From UBA5336 sp964506685 (lineage in GTDB: Bacteria; Pseudomonadota; Alphaproteobacteria; Caulobacterales; Hyphomonadaceae): a DNA stretch of 64,000 nt. The translations under genes were made by a program, and so were the position numbers. Where the stretch lies: NCBI GenBank assembly GCA_964506685.1, contig CAZDMQ010000001.1:85950-149949 (forward strand). Reading direction: 5' to 3'. Shown here piece after piece: positions 55,670 through 64,000 of the stretch. The notes under the pieces were generated by a model that worked only from the letters and a program-made list of their open reading frames with translations, ran no database searches and was not told the origin of the DNA. Every line of letters begins with the position of its first letter. Position 1 is the first letter of the stretch.

Positions 55670-55860
55670 CGGGATGACCGCAGCTGCTCTGTCGAAGGCC
55701 GTGCAGCGCCGATGCGAGATCACGCTGGCCGGATCCGAGCAGATCGGGGCAATCGGCGTCGCGCGCCGGTTTGACGATGCGCGCATCGCCGGACACCACG
55801 CGCCTGGCCCTGACGAGAAGTCCCGGCGGCCATCTGGTGCAATTTGGCCGGTATCTGCCC
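55670..55860 (+). pseudogene. Possible second IS630-like remnant
   Basis: A frame with VQRRCEITLAGSEQIGAIG and VARRFDD, which could be a decayed IS630-type HTH region (RR..I.LA...I..IARR). No start, no core domain and no clear ends. The right copy of the 34-bp direct repeat (55827-55860) ends it. Low confidence. Confidence 0.28.
55827..55860. repeat. Right copy of the imperfect 34-bp direct repeat
   Basis: Matches 54700-54733 at 27 of 34 positions, in the same orientation. Its last base is the first base of the neighbouring gene's stop codon on the minus strand. Confidence 0.75.
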
Positions 55861-56651
55861 TAGCTGACAAGGACCAGGCGGACGCGGTTGCCAGGGCCGA
55901 TCGAGGAATAGACCCGGTTCGGCCCCATGCGAATGGCTTCCTGCAGGGCACCGTCGGCCTCGCCGATCACCTCGTCAATGTCCGAACCCGGCAGGAAATG
56001 GGCGACGCCGAAACAGGTCGACACTTCAAGGCGCCGGCCTTCGAGCTGGAACCGGGTCTTGCGGATTCGTTCGGCGATCCGCTCGCAGACGCCGATGGCC
56101 TGCTCGAGGGTGAGGTTGGAAAGCAGGATGAGGAATTCCGCGCCGCCGCGCCGGGCCAGCTTGTCGAAGGGGCCGCGCAATTCGTTGAAGGCAATCTCGG
56201 CGACGGCCTTGAGCACGACATCGCCGGCATCGTGGCCATGGGCCTCGTTGAATGCGCGGAAATCAGTGAGCTTGAAGACGGCGATGGCGCCCTGGGTGTT
56301 CTCGTCATTCATCCGCATGCGCTCATCCTCGGCGGCGTACTCGAAATAGAGCCGGTTGAGCAGGCCGGTCAGGCTGTCGGTCGAGGCGAAGGCGTCGAGG
56401 CTCGCGCGGTACTGGGCGAGCCGGTAGCAGTACTGGCCGGCGACCACGGCAAGCGGGAAGGCGACGAGCGAGGTCACAGCCATGGAGAACCAGAAGAAGC
56501 CCTCCGGATGGGTCGGCAGGCCCATGCGCGCGATATAGCCGGCAAAGATCGCCGTCAGGCACAGGGCGGACGAGATCACGGCGGCAAAGACCCCAAGGGC
56601 CCGGACCAGGCGTGTGCGGCTGAAGCGCAGGAGGAAGCGATTTCGTTTCAT
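55860..56651 (-). CDS. Membrane GGDEF-domain protein with a degenerate active site
   Basis: A 263-residue protein: two membrane helices (about 17-40 and 52-72) and a GGDEF-fold domain (about 84-250, starting STDSLTGLLNR). Diguanylate cyclases make c-di-GMP; here the signature is GGAEF (residues 169-173), and the metal-binding LDIDHF stretch is FKLTDF (126-131), so the first catalytic Asp is Lys127. The domain should be inactive as a cyclase but could still bind GTP or c-di-GMP or a partner. Start at 56651 gives MKRNRFLLRFSR; upstream sequence is not family-like. Confidence 0.85.
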   Translation of the reverse strand: MKRNRFLLRFSRTRLVRALGVFAAVISSALCLTAIFAGYIARMGLPTHPEGFFWFSMAVTSLVAFPLAVVAGQYCYRLAQYRASLDAFASTDSLTGLLNRLYFEYAAEDERMRMNDENTQGAIAVFKLTDFRAFNEAHGHDAGDVVLKAVAEIAFNELRGPFDKLARRGGAEFLILLSNLTLEQAIGVCERIAERIRKTRFQLEGRRLEVSTCFGVAHFLPGSDIDEVIGEADGALQEAIRMGPNRVYSSIGPGNRVRLVLVS

Positions 56652-56929
56652 GGTTGCAAGGCTTACCAGTATCACGCTAACGCCTCGCCAATCCCGGATC
56701 GCGGATTTCCGATGCCGCCTTAAGGGTGTGGTCACGCACCTGCCGCTCGGCCGGCCTCCATGCGGGTTTCGCTTGACTTCGGGGCGGTGCATCGCCATTA
56801 CGGCTCTTTGGATTTTTCCTTGTCCCTGCCATGGAACCAGGCAGCCGGATCCGTCTGGCGAGCGTTGTCATGGCAGGTATGGAATGCGGTGGGCCCCGGC
56901 TCGCTGCCAGCACGCTGAGGGCGAGACGC

Positions 56930-57097
56930 ATGGCCAAGCCGGCAACCATCAAGATCCGTCTGAATTCGACGGCGGGCACGGGTTACTTCTACGTGACGAA
57001 GAAGAACCCGCGCAACACCACCGAGAAACTCGTGCTGAAGAAGTACGACCCGGTGGCGCGCAAGCATGTCGAGTTCAAGGAAGGCAAGATCAAGTAG
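56930..57097 (+). CDS. rpmG: 50S ribosomal protein L33
   Basis: A 55-residue protein of the usual L33 length, MAKPATIKIRLNSTAGTGYF through KFVEFKEGKIK-type C-terminus (VEFKEGKIK). It lacks the zinc-binding cysteines of some L33 forms. The start was set at MAKPATI. In many Alphaproteobacteria rpmG lies close to rnr and NUDIX; here about 4.3 kb of accessory genes intervene. Confidence 0.96.
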   Translation: MAKPATIKIRLNSTAGTGYFYVTKKNPRNTTEKLVLKKYDPVARKHVEFKEGKIK

Positions 57098-57256
57098 GCC
57101 AGGACCTGCCCGGCAAGGATCGCAAGGGCCCCCGGGGCTGCACGCGACCAGATCGACAGGGGCTGGCCTGATCGCTCAGTTGAGGGGCGGAGCCGGAGAG
57201 GGGCTCACGGCGCACCGGCCTGACGGACCACAGGCAGCCCGATGCATCGGGGTCGT

Positions 57257-58327
57257 TCAGCGGGCTGCGGCGCTGACGGGGGCTTCCTGCGCCACGCGCA
57301 CGGCGGCCTGCACGAAACCCAGGACATGTGAGGCATCGATCCGCGCTGGCAGGGAGATCTGTTGCGCGCCGATCCTGATGGCTTGCTCGCCAGCGCGCTC
57401 GACTGTGGCGGCTGCGAGGACGGCGTTCGGGAAGAAGGTCGCCGGCCCGCCATCGCCATAATGATACAGGCCGGCATCGGTGACGATGAGGCCGGCGCGT
57501 CCCCAGCGCAGGAAGGACAGGTCGGCCGCCGCGATGATCGACTGGAACGGTTTCAGCCGGCAGGCGGTGCGGGCCGCGCGCTCCAGCGCGGGCGACAGGT
57601 CCGGCGCCAGCTGGAAGCGGACCTTGTCGACGATCGGCGCGAAGGCGTCGTGACAGACGCGGTTGCGATGGGCGAAGGCACTCACGCTGCGGGTCTTCCC
57701 GAGGCTCTGGCGGACCTGCTCATAGCGCGTCTGCAGGCGCAGGGCCTCGAAGGCGCCGAGCGCTGCGCCGCTGCCGAGGGTGATGGGGGTAAAGCCGAGG
57801 GCGGGGTGCAGAAGGTCCTCGGCGGTAGGTTCATAGGCATGGGCGGCCATGGTGCGGGCGAGCAGCGCCGAGACGCCCTGCAGGTCGATCTCGAAACGGT
57901 CTGTGCGCAGCCGCATCCCGTCATGGGCAAGCAGGCCGGCCAGGGCTTCGGGTATGTCCTCCCGGTCGGGCCAGCCCGTGGCCCCGCCCACGAAGACGGG
58001 GATGATCCGGAGGTGAAGCTCCAGCGCCGTGGCCAGTTCCAGCCGGACATAATCTTCGGGCTGGAAGAGGCTGGACCGTCCGCTGGCATCGGTCGCCAGC
58101 CAGCCCGGTCCGACAATGGCGAGCATCACGCAGGCCGTCGCCAGATTGCGCGCCGGAAGACTATCGAGTGCTTCCTGGTTCGCATCGTGGGGGACGGCAA
58201 GGAGTGGGTCGGGCTCACCATCAATGAAAACACGAGACCTGCCGTATTCGCGGGAAAGTTGCATCGCGACGGCGGCTGCAGGACCCGGAGAGTCGCTTTG
58301 TCGATAGGAGATATACAGTCCCGACAT
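57257..58327 (-). CDS. TIR-domain protein with an additional C-terminal domain
   Basis: A 356-residue protein. Residues 1-160 form a TIR-like fold: GLYISYRQSDS, SRVFIDGEPD, ACVMLAIVGPGWL and DYVRLELATAL, where Glu97 is in the position of the catalytic Glu of NAD-cleaving TIR domains. The C-terminal half (about 190-356) is not recognised; a stretch RAGLIVTDAGLYHYGDGG hints at a PH-like fold. TIR proteins often act in anti-phage defence or in signalling. Start at 58327 is preferred over upstream Mets because GAGGG lies 10 bases before it. No partner (for example a cOA synthase or ThsA-like) is adjacent. Confidence 0.8.
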   Translation of the reverse strand: MSGLYISYRQSDSPGPAAAVAMQLSREYGRSRVFIDGEPDPLLAVPHDANQEALDSLPARNLATACVMLAIVGPGWLATDASGRSSLFQPEDYVRLELATALELHLRIIPVFVGGATGWPDREDIPEALAGLLAHDGMRLRTDRFEIDLQGVSALLARTMAAHAYEPTAEDLLHPALGFTPITLGSGAALGAFEALRLQTRYEQVRQSLGKTRSVSAFAHRNRVCHDAFAPIVDKVRFQLAPDLSPALERAARTACRLKPFQSIIAAADLSFLRWGRAGLIVTDAGLYHYGDGGPATFFPNAVLAAATVERAGEQAIRIGAQQISLPARIDASHVLGFVQAAVRVAQEAPVSAAAR

Positions 58328-58446
58328 GTCAGGCATTCCCTCGAATTCTTCGTGGGCACTTACTCTTTGCTGACACAAACACTAGAGGCGATCCGCCTGG
58401 ACAGGAAGGGCCGCAGGTCCTTTCTGTCCATCAGTTCACGTACAAA

Positions 58447-61400
58447 TCAGTAATAAAGGCCGCTGTCGGGGTCTGGCGCGTCGAGCTGGTTGAGCAGGTC
58501 GAACGTGTCGATCAGCGCCTGGTCGTCGATGAGAGCTGGTTCCGCGCCCGCGCCTTCGCCGCTGCCCTGAGAGGCCGTGCCGTCGCCAATATCGACCGGT
58601 TCGGCCCGGCTGAGCTGTTCCGAGCCGGAAAAGGCATCGAAGCTGAAGCTGTCGGCAGCGGCCTCCGGGGCAAGGCCCGGTGAGTACTGGACGGCGCTGT
58701 CGACTTCGACATTTGCCCGGACCGTGTTCACATTGGCGTTCTGGATGGTGATATCGACGCCGGAGCGGCTGAACACGACATTCGAACCGGACTGGAAGAA
58801 GGCGTTGGCTGCCTGGCCCGCGGTCAGGCCGAAACCGGTCAGGCGGATGGTTTCCCCGGCGGCGTAGTCGGTGATGAGGTTGGCGCCATTCTGGCCGGCA
58901 TCGAAGGCAAAGGTGTCGCTGCCACTGCTGCCGGTCAGGCGGTCATTGCCGCCCCGACCGTCGAGCCAGTCATTCCCCGCCCCGCCGTTCAGCGTGTTCG
59001 CATCGCCATCGCCGAGCAGCCGGTCGTGATTGTTGCCGCCGGTTGCATTGCTGACGGCCGTCGCGATCGCCTGCGCCGTCCCGTCAAAGGTGCCGTTCAC
59101 CTCGCTGGCGACCGATGTGAGGCCGCCGAGCCAGATATCGGCGAACTTGATGACGCCCTGCGCGTCGGGGTGCAGCCCGTCATAGTGGTCATTGATGGCG
59201 GAGATACTGTCGAAGCTGGTGAGGGTGACGTCGATGCCCTGGCGATTGGCCTGGGTGACGAGGCCGGGAAGCGTGGCGTTGATCGCGTCAATCTCGCCGG
59301 ACGCCTCGACCCGTGTGGTGTCGGGAAGGGTGCCGAGCACGATCTTGACGTCCGGATTGCGCGCCTCGAGCGCCTGCATGATGGCCAGGAGGTTGCCGGC
59401 AACGGTGTTCTGCGGATTGCTGGTCTGCAGCGCGTCATTGGTGCCCAGCATCAGCAGCACGAAGTCAGCGGGATTGCTGCTGGCGATGGAGTTGATCTGG
59501 CTGCGGACCGTGGCGGCCGTGATGCCGCTGGTGCCCTGGTGGTCGATATCGCCAAGACCGTCGACGGGATTGACCGTGCGGCTGCCGACGAAATCGACCC
59601 ACAGGCCGAGATCCTCGGTGATCTTCTCGTAGAGCGGTGCGCGATAGCCGCCGTCAATCGCCGCGCCCTCGGTCAGGCTGTCGCCGAGCAGGAGGATCTT
59701 CGCCGCTTCGGCATAGGTATTGGCGGCCAGGTCGACCGTGTAGGCTGTGTTGCTGCCGGCGAAGGAGAGCGTGTCGCCCGTGCCGCCACCGCCGCCGCCG
59801 CCGGGCGTGCCGGGCTGGATGGTGAGGATGAAGGTGTCGCCTGCGGTGGCCTGGCCGTCGCTGGCGGTGACACGCACGCTGACCGTGCCGGTATCGCCGG
59901 CACCGGGCGTACCGGAGAAGGTGCCGGTAACGGTGTCGAAGTCGAGCCAGCCCGGCAGGGCGCCGCCGCCAGAGCGGGCCGCGGTGAGAGCGAGCGCGTC
60001 GCCATCGGCATCGAAGAAGGTGTTGGCCGGGACGGTGTAGGCGTAGGCCTCGCCCGTGGCGATCGACTGGTCCGGCATGTCATTGGCGTTGACCGGTGCC
60101 GTGTTGGGACCGGTATTGGCCGAGATGGACAGCTGGTCGAACCGGGCGAGCTCGCTGCCGCCCTTGGTGCCGGCGAGCGTGATCGTGTCGCCGGTGGTCA
60201 GGGCGACGGTGACGGTTTGCACCTCGGGTGTGCCGAGACCGGAATTGCCGCCGGTACCCTGCCAGGTCGAAACGGCCTGGCCTTCGACGAGCAACTGGTA
60301 TGTGGCCACGCCGTCGTTCTCGTTGAACCAGGTCACGTCGATCTCGTAGGTGCCGCTGGCGCCGGTGAAGGTGCCGGTGGCGAGGCCGCTGCCGTCGAGG
60401 GTGCGGATGAGGGCGTTGCCGCCGGCCCCGCTGCGGGTTTCGATCTCGAAATTGCCCGACAGGTCGAGCGCTTCGGCCTGGGTCGTGCCGATCCCGATCT
60501 CCGCCGTGCCGGAGGGCGGTGGAGGCGGCGGCGGAGGCGGAGGAGGCGGAGGTGGGGGACTGCCGGCATCGGCTGCGAGCTCGATCCTGTCGATGCGGGC
60601 GAGTTCGCCGCCGCCGACGGTGCCGCGGATGGCAACGGCATCGCCGTCATTCAGGGTGACGGCGATATTGCGGGTGACAGGGGTTCCGACGCCGGAACTG
60701 CCGCCTGTGCCCTGCCAGCTGTCGACGACCTGGCCATCGACCAGCAGCTCGAAGGTGCCGGTGCCGTCGCTCTCGTCGAAATAGGTGACCGTGGCGATGT
60801 AGTCGCCGGACGTGCCGGAGAAGCTGCCGGACGCGGTGCCGCTTTCGCCGGTGGTGGCAAAGGCGCGGACCAGGGCACCGCCGGATGCGTCATCGCGCCC
60901 GGTCTCGATTTCGTAGGCGCCCGACAGGTCGAGGGTCTCGGCTTCGGTGCTGCCCTCGGCCAGCGTCGCCGACCCGGAAGGTGGGGGCGGCGGCGGTGGC
61001 GGGGGAGGAGGAGGAGGCGGCGGCGGCGGAGCGTTGCCATCGCCAATGCCGGAGACGGTTACATTGTCGATGGTGAAGCTCTCGTTGCGCCCGGTGGTCT
61101 TGCCCTCGAATTCGAGGGTGAGCGAGCCGCCTTCGGGCAGCGTGTCGAGCCGGATGGTCTGGGTGGCATTGGCCGGCCCGCCGTTCTGGCTGAACACCTG
61201 GGCGCGCTGGCCATCGACCACGGCGTAGACGCGCAGGAAGTCGAGCCAGTCGCCGCTGCTTTCGAGGTCGGCCGAGGTGGCCATGGTGAAACTCAGTTCA
61301 AGCGCGTCCTGGCCGGTGACCGCGATTGCTTCGCTCTGCCAGCGGACGAAGGCGCCATTGTCGCCGGGATTGCGGGTGGTCTCTGAGAAGGTGAACGCGC

Positions 61401-62409
61401 CATTGGTGACGCCATAGCTGGTATTGGCGCTGTTGGCGAAGGAGGTCGTGGTCCAGGCGGTGTCACCGGTGTCCTGGCGGGCGCCGTTCGCCAGCCCGCT
61501 GAAGTCTTCCTGCCAGAGCGTGGCACGCTCGCCGGATGGCGGCGGAGGAGGGGGCGGCGGCGGTGCAGGCGGTGGCGGAGGCGGCGGGGCGCCCCCGTCC
61601 GTGCTGGCGATCTCGATTGCGTCGAGCCGGGCGGCCTCGCCGTCATTGCGCACGCCTTCAACGCGGATCGTGTCGCCGGTATTCAGCGTGACGGCGATGG
61701 TCTCCGAGGTGAGCGTGCCGGAGGGGCTGGTCCCGCCGGTGCCCTGCCAGGTGCTGACCGCATTGCCATTGACCAAGAGGCGGTAGGTGCCGACGCCGTC
61801 GCTTTCGTCGAGATAGTTGACGGTGATGTCGTAGCTTCCGGCGGCGCCGCTGAAGTCGCCGGAGACGGCGCCCTGGTTCAGCGTGCCGACGACCTGGTTG
61901 TTCGCGGCGGCGGAATTGGTCTGGACGGTGTAGCCGCCGGAAATGTCGAGCGCCTCGGCTTCGGTGTAGCCGATCCCGATCTGCGCGCTGGTGCTACCGC
62001 CGCCGCCGCCACCGCCGCCGGTCGCGGCGAGGTCGAGACTGTCGATGCGGGCGAATTCCTGGCCGCCGACCGTGCCGCGAATGGCGATGGTGTCACCATC
62101 ACTGAGGCTGAGGGCGATGTCCCGGCTGGCCGGCGTGCCGAGTCCGTTATTGCCGCCCGTGCCCTGCCAGCTGTCCACGACCGCGTCGTTGACCAGCACC
62201 GCGTAGGTTGCCGCGCCATCGCTTTCATCGAGATAGTTGACCGAGAGGATGTAGCTTCCGGTGGGGCCGGAGAACAGATCCGAGGCGGTGCCTGTGCCTG
62301 TGCCTGCGACCTTGATCGCCTGGCCGCCGGAGACGTCGGCCCGGTTCTCTGTCACGTACCCATCAAGCTGGAGGCGCTCGGCCTCTGTCCGTCCCACACG
62401 AATTGCCAT
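58447..62409 (-). CDS. Large modular secreted protein: four repeat modules, SGNH hydrolase and RTX repeats
   Basis: A 1320-residue protein. Four related modules of about 120 residues (about 1-130, 140-270, 485-610, 640-760) share TEAExLDLSG, DESDGxxTY and WQGTGG motifs and resemble carbohydrate-binding domains. Between modules 2 and 3 is a beta-sandwich-like domain (about 295-455), and polyproline linkers up to 17 residues separate parts. A He_PIG/cadherin-like domain (about 765-860) is followed by a glycine run and an SGNH hydrolase (about 895-1110) with GDS (GDSLTEG), GTND and DxxH (DGLHPD) motifs, so an esterase/lipase active site. RTX repeats (GGAGNDWLDG) at about 1130-1165 point to type I secretion. 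Confidence 0.9.
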   Translation of the reverse strand: MAIRVGRTEAERLQLDGYVTENRADVSGGQAIKVAGTGTGTASDLFSGPTGSYILSVNYLDESDGAATYAVLVNDAVVDSWQGTGGNNGLGTPASRDIALSLSDGDTIAIRGTVGGQEFARIDSLDLAATGGGGGGGGSTSAQIGIGYTEAEALDISGGYTVQTNSAAANNQVVGTLNQGAVSGDFSGAAGSYDITVNYLDESDGVGTYRLLVNGNAVSTWQGTGGTSPSGTLTSETIAVTLNTGDTIRVEGVRNDGEAARLDAIEIASTDGGAPPPPPPPAPPPPPPPPPSGERATLWQEDFSGLANGARQDTGDTAWTTTSFANSANTSYGVTNGAFTFSETTRNPGDNGAFVRWQSEAIAVTGQDALELSFTMATSADLESSGDWLDFLRVYAVVDGQRAQVFSQNGGPANATQTIRLDTLPEGGSLTLEFEGKTTGRNESFTIDNVTVSGIGDGNAPPPPPPPPPPPPPPPPPSGSATLAEGSTEAETLDLSGAYEIETGRDDASGGALVRAFATTGESGTASGSFSGTSGDYIATVTYFDESDGTGTFELLVDGQVVDSWQGTGGSSGVGTPVTRNIAVTLNDGDAVAIRGTVGGGELARIDRIELAADAGSPPPPPPPPPPPPPPPSGTAEIGIGTTQAEALDLSGNFEIETRSGAGGNALIRTLDGSGLATGTFTGASGTYEIDVTWFNENDGVATYQLLVEGQAVSTWQGTGGNSGLGTPEVQTVTVALTTGDTITLAGTKGGSELARFDQLSISANTGPNTAPVNANDMPDQSIATGEAYAYTVPANTFFDADGDALALTAARSGGGALPGWLDFDTVTGTFSGTPGAGDTGTVSVRVTASDGQATAGDTFILTIQPGTPGGGGGGGTGDTLSFAGSNTAYTVDLAANTYAEAAKILLLGDSLTEGAAIDGGYRAPLYEKITEDLGLWVDFVGSRTVNPVDGLGDIDHQGTSGITAATVRSQINSIASSNPADFVLLMLGTNDALQTSNPQNTVAGNLLAIMQALEARNPDVKIVLGTLPDTTRVEASGEIDAINATLPGLVTQANRQGIDVTLTSFDSISAINDHYDGLHPDAQGVIKFADIWLGGLTSVASEVNGTFDGTAQAIATAVSNATGGNNHDRLLGDGDANTLNGGAGNDWLDGRGGNDRLTGSSGSDTFAFDAGQNGANLITDYAAGETIRLTGFGLTAGQAANAFFQSGSNVVFSRSGVDITIQNANVNTVRANVEVDSAVQYSPGLAPEAAADSFSFDAFSGSEQLSRAEPVDIGDGTASQGSGEGAGAEPALIDDQALIDTFDLLNQLDAPDPDSGLYY

Positions 62410-62716
62410 ATGGCCCACCCATTCTGACGACAGGTCCCTGCTCGCCGGGCGTCCTGCCTTGTACCACGCTTGCCAATGTCCCGATCGTCATTCTGCGCCG
62501 GGGGTCTTTTCCTGTGACCGGAGGGCTATTCCACATCCGAAACAGTTTTCCAAGTTACGAGCAAGAATGGGACCACCTATTTTGCAGTCCTGTTTATCAG
62601 AGTGGCCGCAAGGGACAATCACGGACGCCTGGCGAGCGAATGGGTGCGGGCGACCGCAACATGGCTGTTGAAGGCTGCCGGTTCCGGTTCGGCGCAACAT
62701 GGGGTAAGGGCGCGAC
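62410..62716. other. Intergenic region between divergent genes
   Basis: A 307-bp spacer separating the modular RTX/SGNH gene and astB. No gene or clear promoter was recognised by eye; it should carry the start signals of both divergent genes. Confidence 0.6.
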
Positions 62717-64000
62717 ATGCAAGCGACAGAAGTGAATTTCGACGGCCTGATCGGCCCAACCCACAATTATGGCGGCCTGTCCGATGGCAACCTCGCCAGT
62801 GCGCGCAATGCCGGGGCGGTGTCCAATCCGCGGGCCGCGGCACTGGAGGGGCTGGAGAAGATGCGCGTGATGGTGCGGGCCGGGCTGGTGCAGGGGGTGC
62901 TGCCGCCCCAGCCGCGGCCCGACTTCCTGTTCCTGATGCGCGCCGGCTTCAGCGGCGATGATGCGGCGATGATCGCGGAGGCCGCGCGGGCTGCACCGCA
63001 GCTGCTCAAGGCGGCCTGCTCGGCAAGTGCTATGTGGACCGCCAATGCGGCCACGGTCTCGCCCTCTGCCGATACCGCAGACGGGCGGCTGCACCTGACG
63101 GCGGCGAACCTCTCGACCATGCTGCACCGGTCGATCGAGGGCGATTGCACGACGGCCGTGCTGATGGACGTGTTCGGCGACGAGACCCTGTTCGGCGTGG
63201 CCCCACCCCTGCCGATGCATGCCGACTTCGCCGATGAAGGGGCGGCCAATCACGTGCGCCTGGCGGCCGCGCACGGGGCGCCCGGCGTGGAACTGTTCGT
63301 CCACGGCCGCGAGGCGGGCGAAAGCACGGCCGGCTTTCCGGCGCGCCAGACGCGGCTGGCCAGCGAGACGATTGCGCGGGCGCATGGGCTTGACCCGGCG
63401 CGGACGGTGTTTGCGCGCCAGTCCCGCAAGGCCATCGAGGCCGGGGCGTTCCACAATGACGTGGTCTCGGTCGGCGCGCTGGACACGCTGTTCTTCCACG
63501 AGCACGCCTTCGAGGACACGTCCGGGACGCTGGACGCGCTTCGCCGCGCCGGCGAGGGCCGGTTCGAGCTCAAGCCAGTGATGGTGCCCGAGGCCGAGGT
63601 GCCGCTGGGCGATGCGATCGCCTCCTACCTGTTCAACTCGCAACTGCTTGAGCTGCCGGGCGAGGACCGCCTGGTGCTGGTCGCGCCGATGGAGACGCGG
63701 GAGACCGCCAGTACGCGCGCCTTCTGCGAGGCGATGGTGGCAGGCAATGGCCCGATCGGGCAGGTAAGGTATGTCGATGTCCGCCAGTCCATGCGCAATG
63801 GCGGCGGGCCGGCCTGCCTGCGCCTGCGCGTGGTGCTGAACGAGGCGGAGCTGACGGCGGTGCATCCCGGCGTGATCCTCGACGAGGCACGGATCGACGC
63901 CCTGCAGGCGGTCGTGCGGACCCATTATCGCGATGCGCTGGCGCCTGCCGACCTCGCCGATCCCGATTTTGCTGACGAGGCGCTTGCCGCCTATGAGGCG
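62717..64000 (+). CDS. astB: Succinylarginine dihydrolase AstB, 3' end outside the window
   Basis: The reading frame from the ATG at 62717 is open to the last base (428 codons); the family is about 445 residues, so only the C-terminal end is missing. AstB splits N2-succinylarginine to succinylornithine, CO2 and ammonia in the arginine succinyltransferase catabolic pathway. It opens VNFDGLIGPTHNYGGLSDGN, has a catalytic-type His in FFHEHAFED and the catalytic Cys in GGGPACLRLRV (about residue 366). AAGGG lies 6-7 bases before the start. The other ast genes would be downstream, outside the window. Confidence 0.94.
   Translation, partial: MQATEVNFDGLIGPTHNYGGLSDGNLASARNAGAVSNPRAAALEGLEKMRVMVRAGLVQGVLPPQPRPDFLFLMRAGFSGDDAAMIAEAARAAPQLLKAACSASAMWTANAATVSPSADTADGRLHLTAANLSTMLHRSIEGDCTTAVLMDVFGDETLFGVAPPLPMHADFADEGAANHVRLAAAHGAPGVELFVHGREAGESTAGFPARQTRLASETIARAHGLDPARTVFARQSRKAIEAGAFHNDVVSVGALDTLFFHEHAFEDTSGTLDALRRAGEGRFELKPVMVPEAEVPLGDAIASYLFNSQLLELPGEDRLVLVAPMETRETASTRAFCEAMVAGNGPIGQVRYVDVRQSMRNGGGPACLRLRVVLNEAELTAVHPGVILDEARIDALQAVVRTHYRDALAPADLADPDFADEALAAYEA

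Noticed and set aside
59026..61386. Long plus-strand open frame (786 codons) opposite the modular SGNH gene
   Set aside because: It mirrors the repeated modules and polyproline codons of the minus-strand gene; its composition is Gly/Ala/Arg-rich with no recognisable domain.
60505..61600. GC-rich runs that might be microsatellites outside genes
   Set aside because: They encode polyproline linkers in an unbroken reading frame.

Overview
The window is about 64 kb of high-GC DNA, dense in genes on both strands, with alphaproteobacterial gene neighbourhoods: ccmC-ccmD-ccmG, tlpA divergent from argH, argH-lptM-lysA followed by a TIGR02302/DUF4175 gene, infA-maf, and rnr-NUDIX with rpmG nearby. A stalked or marine relative such as Maricaulales/Hyphomonadaceae is a reasonable guess, but no ribosomal RNA is present to settle it. 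Both ends cut a gene: ccmC at the left and astB at the right. A 10-N assembly gap lies at 5460-5469.

Region 1 (1-16 kb) is mostly housekeeping: cytochrome c maturation, two thioredoxin-like proteins, arginine and lysine biosynthesis, IF-1, a Maf nucleotide pyrophosphatase, a coupled trehalose operon on the minus strand (otsA-otsB-GH15 hydrolase), tlyA, and a thiolase.

Region 2 (16.2-49.4 kb) is a large exopolysaccharide locus of the Wzx/Wzy type, resembling succinoglycan (exo) loci. It holds an ExoY-like priming sugar-phosphate transferase, an ExoA-like and at least six other glycosyltransferases, a flippase, a Wzy/ExoQ-like polymerase, an outer-membrane export lipoprotein, a beta-barrel, a fused Wzz/tyrosine-kinase co-polymerase, two GH16 proteins (one with a destroyed active site), a sulfotransferase, an acyltransferase, a PPP-type phosphatase, an alkaline-phosphatase-superfamily protein and a TetR regulator. 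At its right end is a two-gene unit of a coiled-coil protein of unknown function and a glycosyltransferase fused to an MptE/DUF115- or GT42-like domain. The likely scheme is priming on undecaprenyl phosphate, stepwise sugar addition, decoration (acyl, perhaps sulfate or phosphate groups), flipping, polymerisation and export, with GH16 trimming.

Region 3 (49.5-52.6 kb) is rnr plus a NUDIX hydrolase. Region 4 (52.6-62.4 kb) looks accessory: an RTX repeat protein, a DUF6445-type 2-oxoglutarate oxygenase flanked by IS630-like remnants and an imperfect 34-bp direct repeat, a GGDEF protein whose active site is destroyed, rpmG, a TIR-domain protein, and a 1320-residue modular RTX/SGNH-hydrolase protein with polyproline linkers. 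The window ends inside astB.

The strongest candidates for something new are the GT4-MptE/GT42-like fusion with its partner, the GH16 pseudoenzyme beside an intact GH16, the modular SGNH/RTX protein, and the TIR protein beside it. Functions are read from motifs by eye; no database search was run.
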